Below, one piece after another: positions 43,580 through 54,676 of a DNA stretch of 64,000 nucleotides. Made by a program: the position numbers and the translations under genes. Each line of letters opens with the position of its first letter. The stretch's first letter is position 1. This DNA is from Shinisaurus crocodilurus (taxonomy: Eukaryota; Chordata; Lepidosauria; Squamata; Shinisauridae): positions 45,070-109,069 of the forward strand of contig JAHFWL010001237.1 of the NCBI GenBank assembly GCA_021292165.1. The letters are read 5' to 3'. The notes under the pieces were generated by a model. The model saw nothing but the letters and a program-made list of their open reading frames with translations. It made no database searches and was not told the origin of the DNA.

Positions 43580-44267
43580 AAAGAAGGTGTTCTGACTGAC
43601 TGACTGACTGATTTTGACTGACTCATCAACGCCCAGCTCAAACTGTTTAATCTAGGAACATGAAATTTTAAAGGGACATTGCTTTTATGACGTAGACTCC
43701 CACTAAGGAAGGATTTTTGGAAATTCCATCCCTAAGGGGGTGAAAAAGGGGGGGAATCGCCCCACTCTCATATCCTATGGGCAAAACAACAGGGGAGCAG
43801 TTATGCAAATTGGCCTCACTTCATAATTGCTGCAGGAGCCAATAGGAGCAGTTATGCAAATAGCCCATAGGACACTTAGAATGTTTGTATGAATTCCTGC
43901 AGGGGCCAATAGGGGCAGGTAGGAAAATCTCCCCTAGGCTATTTAGAATGTTCTCTGAGGGGGTGAAAAGGGAGGGAAACTTTTTAAATGACTGAATGAC
44001 TGTTGTGTGTGGGGCATCGTTGCATAGGCTCCACTCCATCACATTTTGACGGATCTACCCCAAACTTGGCACGGTCACTCTTCATCACCTGTCCTGTAGA
44101 CTCTCAGGATTAACCTGATTTTTCTTTAAGATCAGATATTTCTGTCAGAAAAGTTTTCTGCTGCCAGCACCCAGCCTAAACGTTACACTTTCAGTCAGAG
44201 ACACTGTATCTTTTCCATTGCACCAAATCCTAAAATCCACGCGAGCGCAGCCATGGGCAACAGCTAG
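43560..44267 (+). mobile_element. Helitron-like element, non-autonomous
   Basis: About 708 bp. It starts TCTATATATATATATAAAAG. A run of GACT repeats follows (43590-43622). It ends CAGCTAG at 44261-44267, followed by T, after a GC-rich segment (CGCGAGCGCAGCCATGGGC). TC at the 5' end, CTAG-type 3' end before T and no terminal inverted repeats fit Helitrons. The predicted 3' hairpin is weak in this copy and no Rep/helicase is present. Microsatellites at both edges blur the borders. Confidence 0.52.
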
Positions 44268-45441
44268 TGTGTGTGTGTGTGTGTGTGTGTATGGGGTTCC
44301 TGTATCTTTTTCTGAGGGGGAAGAAAAGTAGCTTCAGGGGTGGAAAATTCTGAGCAAACACCAGGAGCGGAAAGAGTTAAGCATTTATTCCATTTTCCTG
44401 CTCAATTTGGCAGCTTCCTGTGACTGCTTTTCATTTTTAAAAAAGCCTATGGGAGTTTGTTCATTAGTCTCTTGTGTAATGATGAGTTTGGCCCTGATTG
44501 TGGCAGGGAAGGCAATAAATATTTAACAGTGTGGCATGTTAATGAGTGATTTGCTTGTGAATTCAAATCATTTAGTATAGTTTTCTCTTCCCTTCAAACA
44601 TATGATGCAGTGCAAATGTACTGAATTATTTAATCCAGAAGATCTGTAAACACTTTCAATTTGTTGTTTAAAAAAAAACCCAGAGTCACAAAAGTAATTA
44701 ATGTAGCATCTTCTAAAACTCGTTTTAATTTCTAGAACCTTGCAGGACTGTCTAAATGACGTTGAAAGATCAATATGTTAGCAGCCTTTTTTCTTTCTTT
44801 TTTTAAAAATGAGTTTTTGTGAAGGATTTGCCTGAAGCCCAAAGCAAAAAACAACCCCCCCCACAACAGCTATCTCATCAAAAACTTCATATGTAATTGG
44901 AGTGTGAATAAAGTATTATCCCTCAAGACACATCAACATTTCCTAGGCAAACATTTACTTTCCTAGGTGGAGTTTTATTCAATATAATTTGATAAACAGA
45001 AGTGCTTAAACGTATCTATAAACTGTGGTTATAAGATCGAGCATACTTCAAAGAACCTCAGTTTTAAAGGCATTGTCAGCATTTTGCAGAAAAGGTTTAT
45101 GGTTAAAGGTAAAAGTAAAGTCCCTAATTGTGTCTGGAATTTACAGGAGGTTTTATGTTTTAAGTAAATCAGCAGGAAAGCTGCTTTGGTTCAGTTGGTA
45201 GCCTATATAGAGTCATAACATAAACTTAACTTCTCCTGGCTTACAAGAATACTGGGTGCAACTTACAGATAGACCCAACCTTTCTAAGAGGACCCCAGGA
45301 AGATACCACAGGTGGTATTTTTGCTGAAGTAGATCAAATGAAGGGGGTTTCTTTTTACCAGTATTGCCTTGTGTCTGCTGCTCAGATATAGCAAGTTATG
45401 AGGAAAAAGATGGAGTGCTTGAAACTGTATGAGATTATAAA
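44268..45441. other. No recognised gene; possible conserved noncoding stretch
   Basis: (TG)n at 44268-44291 borders the Helitron end. 44460-45060 is AT-rich, repeat-free and contains TTAATGAGTGATTTGC-like homeobox-type motifs. Confidence 0.35.
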
Positions 45442-45578
45442 GGGCCCCTGTACCTTTATTTCAGTAAGTGCCCATGGAAAGCAGGGTGGTGGGGCAGATG
45501 GCCTCTCAGAGATTCAGGACTCCAGATGAAAGATTTGGGGCTCCAGCCGTAGTAGGCCACCCCCTAACACCGCCTCTG
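45442..45578. repeat. Dispersed repeat, pair with 23984-24107
   Basis: Same order of phrases as the first copy, ending CTAACACCGCCTCTG. A MITE of another family follows at 45632. Confidence 0.62.
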
Positions 45579-45631
45579 ATGTGTGCTCTGAATGTCCTGA
45601 TGTGTGGACAGCTCATACATCTCCCCACAGG

Positions 45632-45835
45632 CAGTGTGGAGGCTGACGGCTCCAATGTCAGCTGGGCTGTGTATCCGCTCCAGATTTTACTCTGAACTTT
45701 CGAGGAGCTATCCAAGGCACTGAACCATATCCCCACACTAGGTTCAGCACCATGGGTAGCTCCTCAAAAGGTTGGAGTAAAATCCAGAGTGGATGCACAG
45801 CCCCACCGACATTGGAGTCATCAGCCTCAAATACC
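45632..45835. mobile_element. CAGTGGAGG-family MITE, diverged
   Basis: Left end CAGTGTGGAGGCTGACGG, right end in complement TTGAGGCTGATGACTCC. Internal pair GAGGAGCTATCC and GGGTAGCTCCTC. Confidence 0.65.
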
Positions 45836-46581
45836 GACAGGGAAGGGAGATCCATGAGCCTCTCATTCTCATACTGTCAGAAGAGTAAGAAATGTTCAGT
45901 GAAAGCTCCTCCACATTGTCTAGGATTCCATTCCATGATCTTTAATACTCTAAGCATTTTCCAGTGTGCATGTGAGTGTCTCAGAGCTCTGGCCTATCTC
46001 TCTGTACATTGTACTGAGAACACTGTAGGATCATCACCTTAAGAGCTGAGTGTGTTCTGTGCCCTTATTACGAGCATGACAGGGAGATGGGTTTTTCTTC
46101 TTGGCAAGATGATGATAAAAGCTACAGCTGCCAAACAGTTTCTGATATTTTATTATGATCAGGACTCAAGCTTTTTAAAAATCAAATTTGGGAGAAAGTG
46201 AAATGGACAGATGCGTCATCCCTCCTCTCCTCCTCTGTTATTAATTCAAGTGCCTTATGAAGAAATATCTATTCACCCTGGCTTTTCCTAATTGACCCTC
46301 CATCCCTTTTAATTTCTTACCCTTCCCTCCCTAATGCATAGACTTTAGACTCTAAGGTTGTGGTCAGGGCTTGCTTTATTGGTCATTTTTGTACAGTGCC
46401 TAATGATTTTAGGCACTCTAGAAACAACGTTGATAGTGATGATGAAAAAATTATAGAGAAATAGATTAACATAATCACAGAATGCCGCTTTTCTTGGCCC
46501 AGAGTTTGCATGCTTAATTTTACTTTTTAAAATACAGAATATACCTAGCCCTGCTGCACCATTCAGTTACTCTGTATAGTA
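45836..46581. other. No recognised feature
   Basis: No repeat end or exon seen. Confidence 0.4.
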
Positions 46582-46692
46582 ACCTGGTGCCCTCCAGATG
46601 TTTTGGACTACAAATCCCTTCAGCCCCAGCCAGCATGAACAATGGTCAAAGGTTATGGAAGTTGCAGTCCAAAACATATGGTGGGTACCAGG
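46582..46692. mobile_element. hAT-type MITE (CCTCCAGATG family)
   Basis: Arms CCTGGTGCCCTCCAGATGT and complement CCTGGTACCCACCATATGT, with CAAATCCCTTCAGCCCCAG between. Flanking 8-mers do not match. Confidence 0.62.
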
Positions 46693-47027
46693 ATGCCTGC
46701 CCCTGGTATATCCCATCTGGCTCTCTTGTTTTAGTCTGGGAGCACAGGACATGTCCCTGGAAAATGCAGGTCAGGTTATCTCCTCCTCTGGGACAACCCC
46801 ATGCTCAATATAAAAAGCCAGCCCTTTAGACTGCATGCCCTGCCTGTAACCATGGACAGACCAGTGAGTGGCCTCTTGGCTATGCTAAAACAATACATCT
46901 GACCTTCTAAATCAAGGATGGCCAGTTGGCAGACCTTGGGCAGAACCGGATCTGTGAAGCCTAGTCCCCACAACCTATTAGCTTAAATCAAATCACAGTC
47001 CTGAACCACAGCTGGGGATGACATGAG
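46693..47027. other. No recognised feature
   Basis: No repeat end seen. Confidence 0.4.
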
Positions 47028-47423
47028 GGTGCCCACTTATACATTGCTAAAAAAAGAGAAAATGCATCACCAAAAAAGAGGACAAAAGAGGACACCAATT
47101 TGCATAACATGTGTATATGAAATTTTTTATGTATAGGTGCTAATTTAGAAAATAATATCTATAATTTAAATAGAAATTCAGTATGTATTACCATAGTGGA
47201 GAAAACAGACTAGGTGATGTGTTTGACTGCTCAGCCTGGGACCCAGGTGCTCATTGATGATGGGCAAGTTCGGTGCCACTGCTCTCCCTCCATATGGTTC
47301 TTTGACTTTAAACCAGGCATGGACTGGAGAGCCCATCAAAGAGAGGACACCTTCAAATAGAGGACTGTCCTCTCCCATCTCTCCAAAATAGAGGACAACC
47401 CTCTGTAAAGTAGGACACTAGGG
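47028..47423 (-). repeat. Dispersed repeat, copy 2
   Basis: Complement of 6553-7080: AT-rich block with ATTTGCATAAC and GTATAGGTGC (47096-47145), then GAGGACTGTCCTC and GAGGACAACCCTC (47360-47403). No SINE insertion in this copy. Confidence 0.6.
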
Positions 47424-47710
47424 TAGAAATTTCTTGGCTTTCTCTTCTTACCTGCTTCACTGAGGGCAAAAGTGTCTCCATTTCCCCCATTTGGACTTGA
47501 GTGAGCATGAGAGATATTGATGTAAATTTTTCAAAGTAGAGGGAAAGACAATGGTGAGGCACATCCACCATCACTAAATGTGGTCAGTCAGAAGTGGAAG
47601 ACCAACAGTACTTCTGCAATCACATGGTCTTCCCCTGTTCCCTGAGCCTTGTAATGATGACCAGGCATCATTCCCCTTCCCCAACAGCTGCCTTAGAGAG
47701 AGTCTATGTC
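47424..47710. other. No recognised feature
   Basis: Short gap without a recognisable repeat. Confidence 0.4.
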
Positions 47711-47781
47711 AGTGTTCTGGCTGGGGCATGCTGGGAGTTGTAGGCCAAAAACATCTGGGGACCCAAGGTTGGAGAACACTG
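47711..47781. repeat. Half of a CAGTGTTCTCC foldback
   Basis: Starts AGTGTTCTGGCTGGGGCATG and ends GGTTGGAGAACACTG. The left arm has collapsed to a few bases, a typical recombination product of a palindrome. Confidence 0.72.
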
Positions 47782-47869
47782 GTCTATGTGCTATATAGCT
47801 CTTGGGAACGAGGGATGTATAAGAATTTCCTTTCAGTTTGCAAATCATCTTAACTTGCCCTGTTCATGA

Positions 47870-48128
47870 CCTGAAACAGGAGCACATGTTTTTGAAAAAT
47901 GTCTGTGCATTCCTGCCTGAACTTGCCATTGCATTTGAAAAAATGTACATTTTTTGGAAAAATGCTCATTTTCACACTTTAGTAAAATCTGCACATACAT
48001 ATTTCCGGTTTGAAATGCACACGTTTCCTGATCGGACACATGGAAAAACATGTCGCAAATAAAAATGGGAGTGAGCTGAACCAAGCTTTGAAGTGTGGAG
48101 AATTTTGGCAAGCTGAAGCATCCCTACT
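47870..48128. repeat. AT-rich repeat with GAAAAATGT motifs
   Basis: TTTTTGAAAAATGTCTGTGC, TTGAAAAAATGTACATTTTT and similar motifs, ending AAGCATCCCTA at 48116-48126. Confidence 0.5.
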
Positions 48129-48914
48129 TCTCCCGTACCTAGTGTCCATGCTCTAAATGACACTAGTTTGATTATGTCCCTACTAAACTTAAGAGAGACG
48201 GATGCTGAGAGCAACAATACTTCAGGATCATTCTAGAATGATTACTGGAGCAGGAAACCAAACTAAATATATTCTACTGACAAATGGTTTTAATTAGAGG
48301 TAGGTAACGAAGACATTAAAAAAGAGAGAGAGATAATTCCAAGTTGTTTCTATTCTTTAGTGCTCCTGGCAGAGAAATAGTATTTATTCACAAGGCAGGA
48401 ATTGGAGAACTAATTGGTTCTAGCTTTAATTTAGTGATGATACAATTTGGCTATAATTAAATTAAAATGGTGAACTTAAAAAAATTTCTAGATAAGAAAA
48501 TTTAGCTTCAGTGTCTTTTCTGCTCAGCTGTTCTTCCTATGTAATTAATTTATGCATCAGCTTATAAAGTTTCACTGTTTCTCTTAATAATTAAATAAAC
48601 AGAATCCATAAGCTGAAGCTCACAGTGTACAACTAATGTGACAATACAATGCTTGGTTAAATGAAGGTGTGAGGTTCACTGTACTCCAAAATGTCCCTTT
48701 GGTTGTGATGCTGGTTCAGCTATTTACAAATGACATAGCGTCCCATTTCAAAACTTCTGAATCCATATTTCTCAGTCTCTTAATGTTATTTTATTGCATC
48801 ATAGATCTCATCATCTGTGGCCTCCACCATTGTGACATGAGAATATTGTTATATATGGCAACATTGCCATACAATGGTACTCTCTATGGCTGACTAAGTT
48901 AAATGAGTAGCAAC
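48129..48914. other. No recognised feature
   Basis: Very AT-rich and repeat-free to the eye (48260-48620). Frames have no known domain. Confidence 0.45.
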
Positions 48915-49738
48915 AAGGGATGTGCACGAATCTCGCTGGGGGTGTGTGGAAGTAGGGTGAACTTGCCCCGCTTGACCCCCTGAGCTCCGTGCAACTTATT
49001 TTCCCCCAGCTTGGCACAAATCCCCATGAGAGGAGCCGGGGAAAGGTACTTCTGGCTGGGTGCCCAGCAGCACTGCGTTTTTTACATAAATACCATGGAA
49101 AACCACCTTAAATCGGCCACAATTTGCTATTTGCGGCTGTTTTAAGGTTGTTTTCCATGGTATTTACATAAAAAACACAGCACCAGGGACCCGGAAATGA
49201 CGTGCTGGGTCCCCGGCACTGTGTTGTTTACATAAAAAATAAAATAAATACCCTAGAAGCGCTGGTTGGGGGGCTGTGGGGAAGATGCTTTGCCATGGCA
49301 GTGACGAGAACGGCGGGGAGAAGGCTGCTCATGACACGAGTGGGGATGTGCTTGAGGGGGGTTACAGGTGGCAATGACTGTTTCTGCTGGGTTTACGTGG
49401 TCTGGGAAGTGAAAAGGAGAGGGGCTGGGGGACATGTACAGAGTGTTTTTGTTGTTGTTGCCGCATTTAAACCAATTGCCTGGGAGGCAGAAAGGAGAGG
49501 GTTACAGTTTGCTTTGGGGAGAGGAGGAAAGGGCCACCCTGTGAGCTCGGAGGACCAATTGGGATGGAGCAGTCAATGTAGTGAGGATGCGAGGGATCCT
49601 GGGACATGGACTGACTCGCAAAGGCCACTGGGATACATGACATGAGTGGGAGGGGGATTGGGCTCCGAGCGAAACAATGCTAGAGATGAGCGGAACAATG
49701 CTAGTGATGAGAGGGGGCGATTGTCTCTCGTGCCCATC
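48915..49738. mobile_element. hAT-type foldback (TAGGGATG family), long copy
   Basis: Left end AAGGGATGTGCACGAATCTC, possible right end in complement GATGGGCACGAGAGACAATC. The central foldback pairs TAAATACCATGGAAAACCA (49086) with TGGTATTTACATAAA-like sequence near 49158. CACTGTGTTGTTTACATAA (49218) repeats part of it. Right border uncertain. Confidence 0.55.
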
Positions 49739-50251
49739 ATTTTACATCATTGTGACATACAATGATGTCTTGTGTCATGCGAACTTGCCCTTACTCTGGA
49801 GCAATGTGTCAAATGGATAAGTTGACTGTGCCCTACTATCAGAGGTTGGTTGGTAGGTACATGAGCAGGCCCTACTCCACAGTGGCACAAAAAGTGTGCT
49901 CTAAGAGATCTTGCCCAGTCTTCTTCCTGGTGGCATTTTGAAGTCAGGCAAAAAATATTTTATTTCAATGAACCAACAGGCTTGGTTGATTTTGGGGGTT
50001 GCCCAAACAGCCTTTTCTGCTGGTTTTAGACTGTGTTTTGTTCTACTGTGGTTTAAAAACTGTTTTGACTAGAAGCCTCTTTGGGCATTGTAACAGGTAA
50101 TGGAAAAGCAGGGCATAAGTATTCTTTGAATAATGGAACTAATTAATTAATTAATTAATTAATGTCACCATGCTACGGCAAACGTACTGAAACATGAGTT
50201 TATCCTGATGTGGTGATAGCAGACTACTTCATGTTTCTTCTCAGTCTAGAC
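49739..50251. other. No recognised gene
   Basis: (AATT)n at 50139-50163. Otherwise nothing recognised. Confidence 0.4.
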
Positions 50252-50392
50252 CAGGGCTCTCCAACCTTGGGTCCCCAGATGTTGCTGGCCTACAGCTCCT
50301 AGCATACCCAGCCAGCTATGCTGGCTGGGTATGCTGGGAGCTGTAGGCCAGCAACATTTAGGGACCTAAGGTTGGAGAGCCCTGGTCTAGAA
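50244..50392. mobile_element. hAT-type foldback MITE (CAGTGTTCTCC family)
   Basis: The element is 50252-50384 (133 bp). Arms run CAGGGCTCTCCAACCTTGGG inward to the palindromic centre CAGCCAGCTATGCTGGCTGG. Flanks GTCTAGAC and GTCTAGAA match at 7 of 8 positions. Confidence 0.85.
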
Positions 50393-50469
50393 AATGACTT
50401 GTTGCTTGATGCAGCCACTTGATGCAGTCATTATGTAGCTACATTTTCCTGTGCATTGGTCCTAAGACA

Positions 50470-50830
50470 TTGGCTGCATTTGGACATAACACTAACTAAA
50501 CCATAGTTTAGCAATTTTGAAATGAGCCTTGGTGAGCCTTGGGCTTGCATGCTCTTCTTCTCTTTTTTTCTGGCACACCCGTGAAGAGGAAATTATGGGT
50601 AGCATTTGCTTCCACTTTCAACTGACTGCAGTCAGTTGTTATATCAGAACTGGGAACCGTGGTTAGTTTTAACTAAGGTTCATCCAAACAACACAAGATG
50701 ATAAGCCAAACTTTGAAGTTGGCTTGTCTGGACAAACCATATTTAAAACTAAACACAGTTTGTCCCAATTTGGACATAACTAGAAACCACGGTTAAGTGG
50801 TTGTTTAATCTTCCAAAAACAGAAATGTTA
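50470..50830. repeat. MITE-like repeat with TTTGGACATAAC direct motifs
   Basis: TTTGGACATAAC occurs at 50478 and 50770, and variants of AACTAAACCATAGTTTAG/AACTAAGGTT between. Borders unclear. Confidence 0.42.
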
Positions 50831-51867
50831 GGGGAGAAATGGAAGAGACCAAGTACTGGTCTCAAAAGAATGATTTAAATCACCAATATAAGAGACTGGT
50901 TTAAATCAAGTTTTCTGTTTGTACTTCAAGTGTTTCCTAAACAAATATGCTCACTAATTAGCTAAATATGGCACATATTGGTTTACAAATGATAGAAACA
51001 ATCGCTTCACAACTTTTGCTCATATAGCTCAGATATTTTTGCATGACAGTATTTGAAAAGGGGGGCAGGGATGGGTTGACCACTGTCTTCCCTGGTGGGC
51101 GGGGTCAGATTAGATCTGCAAGCTGCCCATTACTATCTCCAACTTCAAAGCATTTCCAAAAGGTGAGTGCCCAACATTTTTTAAACTTCCAGGGACCAAG
51201 ATACACACCTTCCTCATGCAGTTTATTTCCAGACTAAGTTCTTCTAGCTGGCCTGAAGTGAGACTCTAGCCTGAAACGCATCACCACAAACATTCACAAA
51301 ATAAATAGAGCACAGTGTGATTGTCCAGGGAATTCTCCTCCAAGCCAGAATGGGAGTGTACATCTCCTTTGTCATGCCTGTGAAGCCACCTGATGGAGCC
51401 TAAGGGAACAGAGAATCCCTTGTGACTCCATTTGCAGTTTAAATTATGCAATCGTTACAGCATTTTCGCTAAATAAGAAGTAGCTCTCATCTTGTTCTTC
51501 TCTAGGGTGTATTTTATTTCCATCTGCTAAGTTTCCATTTTTGGTCATACAGACTACTTGCCTTACTTTTCACTTGAATGCTTCTTTTTTTGATAAGCTT
51601 TTCTTCATCTAAGCTTCACTTTTCCAGACTATACTTCTGTAGCATTAAACTAGAATGGAAGGGGAGCAATTTTGTTTTGAAGGCACTTGTTACGGTAGCT
51701 TGGGAATTCAGTGTTAAAGGTGGCTTCCTAACCACCACAGTCACTGCTTCCCCAACATGAATTGCAGAAAACCATCTATACTACTAGCAATGGTTAGACT
51801 TGGTTCCTATGCCTGTTGATGATGAGGCAAAGGTAGTTTAAAACCAGCACAAGGAGCAGCATATTCT
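50831..51867. other. No recognised feature
   Basis: About 1 kb of apparently single-copy DNA. Confidence 0.45.
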
Positions 51868-52019
51868 GAGAACAAAAGAGGAGCCATGCTGGATCAGATC
51901 AAGGGTCCAACTAGTCCAGCATTCTGTTGACATAGTGGCCAACCAGCTACTTGTGGGAAACCCACAGGTAGGACATGAGTGCAATAGCACCATCATGCTA
52001 ATTTCCCCAGCAACTGGTT

Positions 52020-52446
52020 TAGGGACATATGCGTACCTTTTCAGGTGCTTGCCTTGTGCTTGGTGAGCACCCCCATGGCTAGAAGACTCCTGCAGTGGCC
52101 GGATGGCCTCCCAGCGGACTTTGCCGGGACCCGGAGGTGACGCTATGGGTCCCGGTGCTGCGGTTTTAGCGTAAATATAATAGAAAACTACCTTAAAACA
52201 GCTGCGTGGGCCATTTTAAGGTGGTTTTCTATTATATTTACGCTAAAACCGCAGCGCCAGGGACTGCTGGGGGGCCATCTATGATATTTATGCTAAATAT
52301 GCCGCGCCGGGGACCCTGAAGTTCCTCTGCCCAGCTCCTCTCCGGGGAGATGTGACAAGCCAGGGAGAAGGTGAGTACCGCAGGGCTGGGGGGGGGGGTC
52401 GAGCAGGGGTGAGTTCCACCCCCCTCGAGCTTTCAGGACATCCCTA
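52020..52446. mobile_element. hAT-type foldback (TAGGGATG family) inside CR1
   Basis: Ends TAGGGACATATGCG and complement TAGGGATGTCCTGAAAGC. The centre pairs GCGGTTTTAGCGTAAATATA (52161-52180) with its exact complement near 52237-52256. Flanks ACTGGTTT and ATTGGTAT match at 6 of 8. The duplicated copy at 53117 reads ACTGGTAT, 7 of 8. Confidence 0.75.
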
Positions 52447-52566
52447 ATTGGTATATCGAGGTGCACGGTCTCTGATACTGGAAGCAGCATATAGCCATCA
52501 GGACTAATAGCCATTGATAGCCTCATCCTCCATGATTTTTTCTAATCCCCATTTAAAGCTATCCAA

Positions 52567-52753
52567 ATTAGTGGCAGGACCGGTGCAAGGCAGTCTGGTG
52601 CCCTAGGCAAGATCAGATATTTAGACTACTGCCCCCCTTCCCACTTGAGAGCGCTGTATTTTTTTCCCCAAGACGATTCTGGCGCCCCCTTTAGCCCTGC
52701 ACCCTAGGCAGCTGCCTAGTTGGCCTAATGGTAGCACCGGCCCTGATTAGTGG
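52567..52753. mobile_element. hAT-type MITE with perfect 8-bp target duplication, inside CR1
   Basis: The element is 52575-52745 (171 bp), flanked by ATTAGTGG at 52567-52574 and 52746-52753. Ends CAGGACCGGTGC and complement CAGGGCCGGTGC. Related ends bound the larger element at 61690-62869. Confidence 0.88.
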
Positions 52754-53097
52754 TTACATCTTGTCGTAGCAAATTCCATAGCTTAACTATGCACTATATG
52801 AAGATGTATTTCCTTTTATTCATCCTGAATCTCCCACCAATCAGCTTCATGGGATGACCCTGGGTTCTAGAATTATGAGGGAGAAAAATTACTCCCTATC
52901 CACTTTCTCCACACCATACATAATTTTGTACACCTCTGTCATCGTAACTCCCCTTACTCGCTTTTCTAAGCTAAACAGTCCCATCCCCCCAGATGTCTTG
53001 ACCTTTCATCATAGGGGAGTTGCTCCAGCCCCTTGATCATTTTGGTTGCCCTTTTCCAACACTGCAATAAACTTTATTAGGTGCCAGCTCTAGGTGC

Positions 53098-53214
53098 CAG
53101 CTTTCGGGACATCCCTAACTGGTATATCGAGGTGCACGGTCTCTGATACTGGAAGCAGCATATAGCCATCAGGACTAATAGCCATTGATAGCCTCAACCT
53201 CCATGATTTTTTTC
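53098..53214. repeat. Duplicate of 52430-52540
   Basis: About 115 bp repeated 670 bp downstream with a handful of differences (from GCTTTCGGGACATCCCTAAC to CCTCCATGATTTTTT). The copy covers the hAT end plus adjoining CR1. Confidence 0.88.
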
Positions 53215-53461
53215 AAGCCAGCAAGTAAACCTGCCCCGGAAGTCTTTAAAAGGTTCAGGTGGTGTCACCTGACCCACCATGGCCTATAGCTTGTTGCTAA
53301 GAGGCTTCCTTGTTGGTGTGGCTGGTCTCCCTGCAATTTTCTGTTTTGCCCAGAGGTGGGAGGTGGTGCACTAGCTGAATTATCTCTCTCAGGCTCCATA
53401 CTGAGGATCCGTTGTGAGCTAGAAGGGCCCTGATAGATCAAAAGTTCTTCAAATCCAACAT

Positions 53462-53600
53462 CTACAGTGGCCAACCAGATGCCTTCGGGGAACCCACAAG
53501 CCTGACATGAAGGCAATAGCCCTCTGTCACTGCTGCTCCCCAGCAGCTAGTACTGAAAGGTATGCCACTTCTGAAACCTGGAGGGTGCATATATATTCCT
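53462..53600 (-). repeat. CR1 3' region fragment, antisense
   Basis: CAGTGGCCAACCAGATGCC, GGGGAACCCACAAG and CCCCAGCAGCTAGTA match the CR1 3' region of 51940-52015. Diverged. Confidence 0.6.
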
Positions 53601-53665
53601 CATCACAGTAATCAGCACCATTCTTGTGCTAGCTACAATCAACCTGGTCTATGCGTGGTTTCTGG

Positions 53666-54676
53666 GTAACTGCCAGGGATGTTGAAGAGTCCTTGGTCTC
53701 GAGTCACGAGTCGAGTCACGAGTCTTTGGACCCGAGTCTCGAGTCCGAGTCCAAGTCCTTGGTCCAAAATGGTGGCTCACGAGTCACGAGTCACTCCCAA
53801 AGCCGACTCCACGAGTCCCTATTAAAATCAATGGGATTTCCCCCCAACAAAATAAGGCTATTTCAGATGTGTGGCTTAAATAAATTCTAGGCACAAGTGT
53901 GCCTTTTTATTTCAAAACTCTGCAACTGATTTTGGAAAGAACAGACCAGGCAGACAAACCCAAAATAACCAGGCAGGCAGAGGAGGCAGGGAACCCCAAA
54001 GCAGGCAGGCAGAGGCCTTTGTCTTGGACAATTCAACTGTTGAACTGGTCAAGGAGAGACCAGGCAGGCAGAGGAGGCGGGGAACCCCTGACAGGCAGGC
54101 AGAGGCAGCCAAACCCAAAATGTCTGAAAGGTTGCATTTTAAAAAATGATTTTAAAAAATAAACTTGCTGTACTTCCTAAAACTTATCCATGTTGCATTT
54201 GAGGAACATGATTTTTTCTAAATATTTGGCCCCCATTCTGGAACGGTGAGATCTCATCACAATTCCACCCTCACTGAACACCCGCTCCACTGATGATGAA
54301 CTTGCTGGAACCAGAAACACACTCAGAGCAGCCACACAGAGTAATCTCAGGTCCCTTTTCTGCCACTCCCAAGTACGCAACACATCAATCAAAATAAATC
54401 TTGACACACTGTTGGGGCTGCACTCCTGGTAGCCGTCCATAGTGGCCGAGCAGCGGCACACCTCGCTTCCATGCGCTCTTTGCTGGTGAATGCGCTCCTC
54501 TCCACTCCTTCTGGCACAGCCCAGGTATGTTGAAGAGTCCTTGGTCTGGAGTCCCGAGTCGAGTCTCGAGTCCCATTAAAAATATTGGGACTCGAGTCCG
54601 AGTCGAGTCAGAGGGGGGACTCAGTCCGACTCACGAGTCGAGTCCTCGAGTCCGAGTCCCCATCCCTGGTAACTGC
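53666..54676 (-). mobile_element. hAT-type element with transposase remnant, perfect 8-bp target duplication
   Basis: The element is 53674-54668 (995 bp), flanked by GTAACTGC at 53666-53673 and 54669-54676. Ends are CAGGGATG and its complement. Subterminal regions are dense in CGAGT/ACTCG motifs (53698-53815 and 54548-54656). It lies in reverse orientation to the copy at 13661-14504, with which it shares both ends and the block 53830-54140. It keeps a transposase C-terminal fragment (54177-54461) that the other lacks. Confidence 0.9.
54177..54461 (-). pseudogene. hAT transposase C-terminal dimerisation domain, fragment
   Basis: A 94-codon frame. Residues from about 49 to 94 hold the hAT C-terminal dimerisation motif: FLVPASSSSVERVFSEGG, then a basic RSHRSRM segment and an L..IMFLKCN end. 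This domain holds hAT transposase subunits together. The catalytic RNase H-like part is missing, so the protein is not functional. The ATG at the start is arbitrary. It supplies the family identity for both copies of this element. Confidence 0.85.

Larger units (their letters stand above)
51868..53060 (-). mobile_element. CR1-type LINE 3' part, antisense, with two later insertions
   Basis: CR1 sequence lies at 51868-52019, 52447-52574 and 52754-53060. On the minus strand the last block covers the ORF2 end (LFSL..., HPMKLIGG-type segment) and the others the 3' region. A foldback (52020-52446) and a MITE (52575-52745) interrupt it. Confidence 0.78.
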
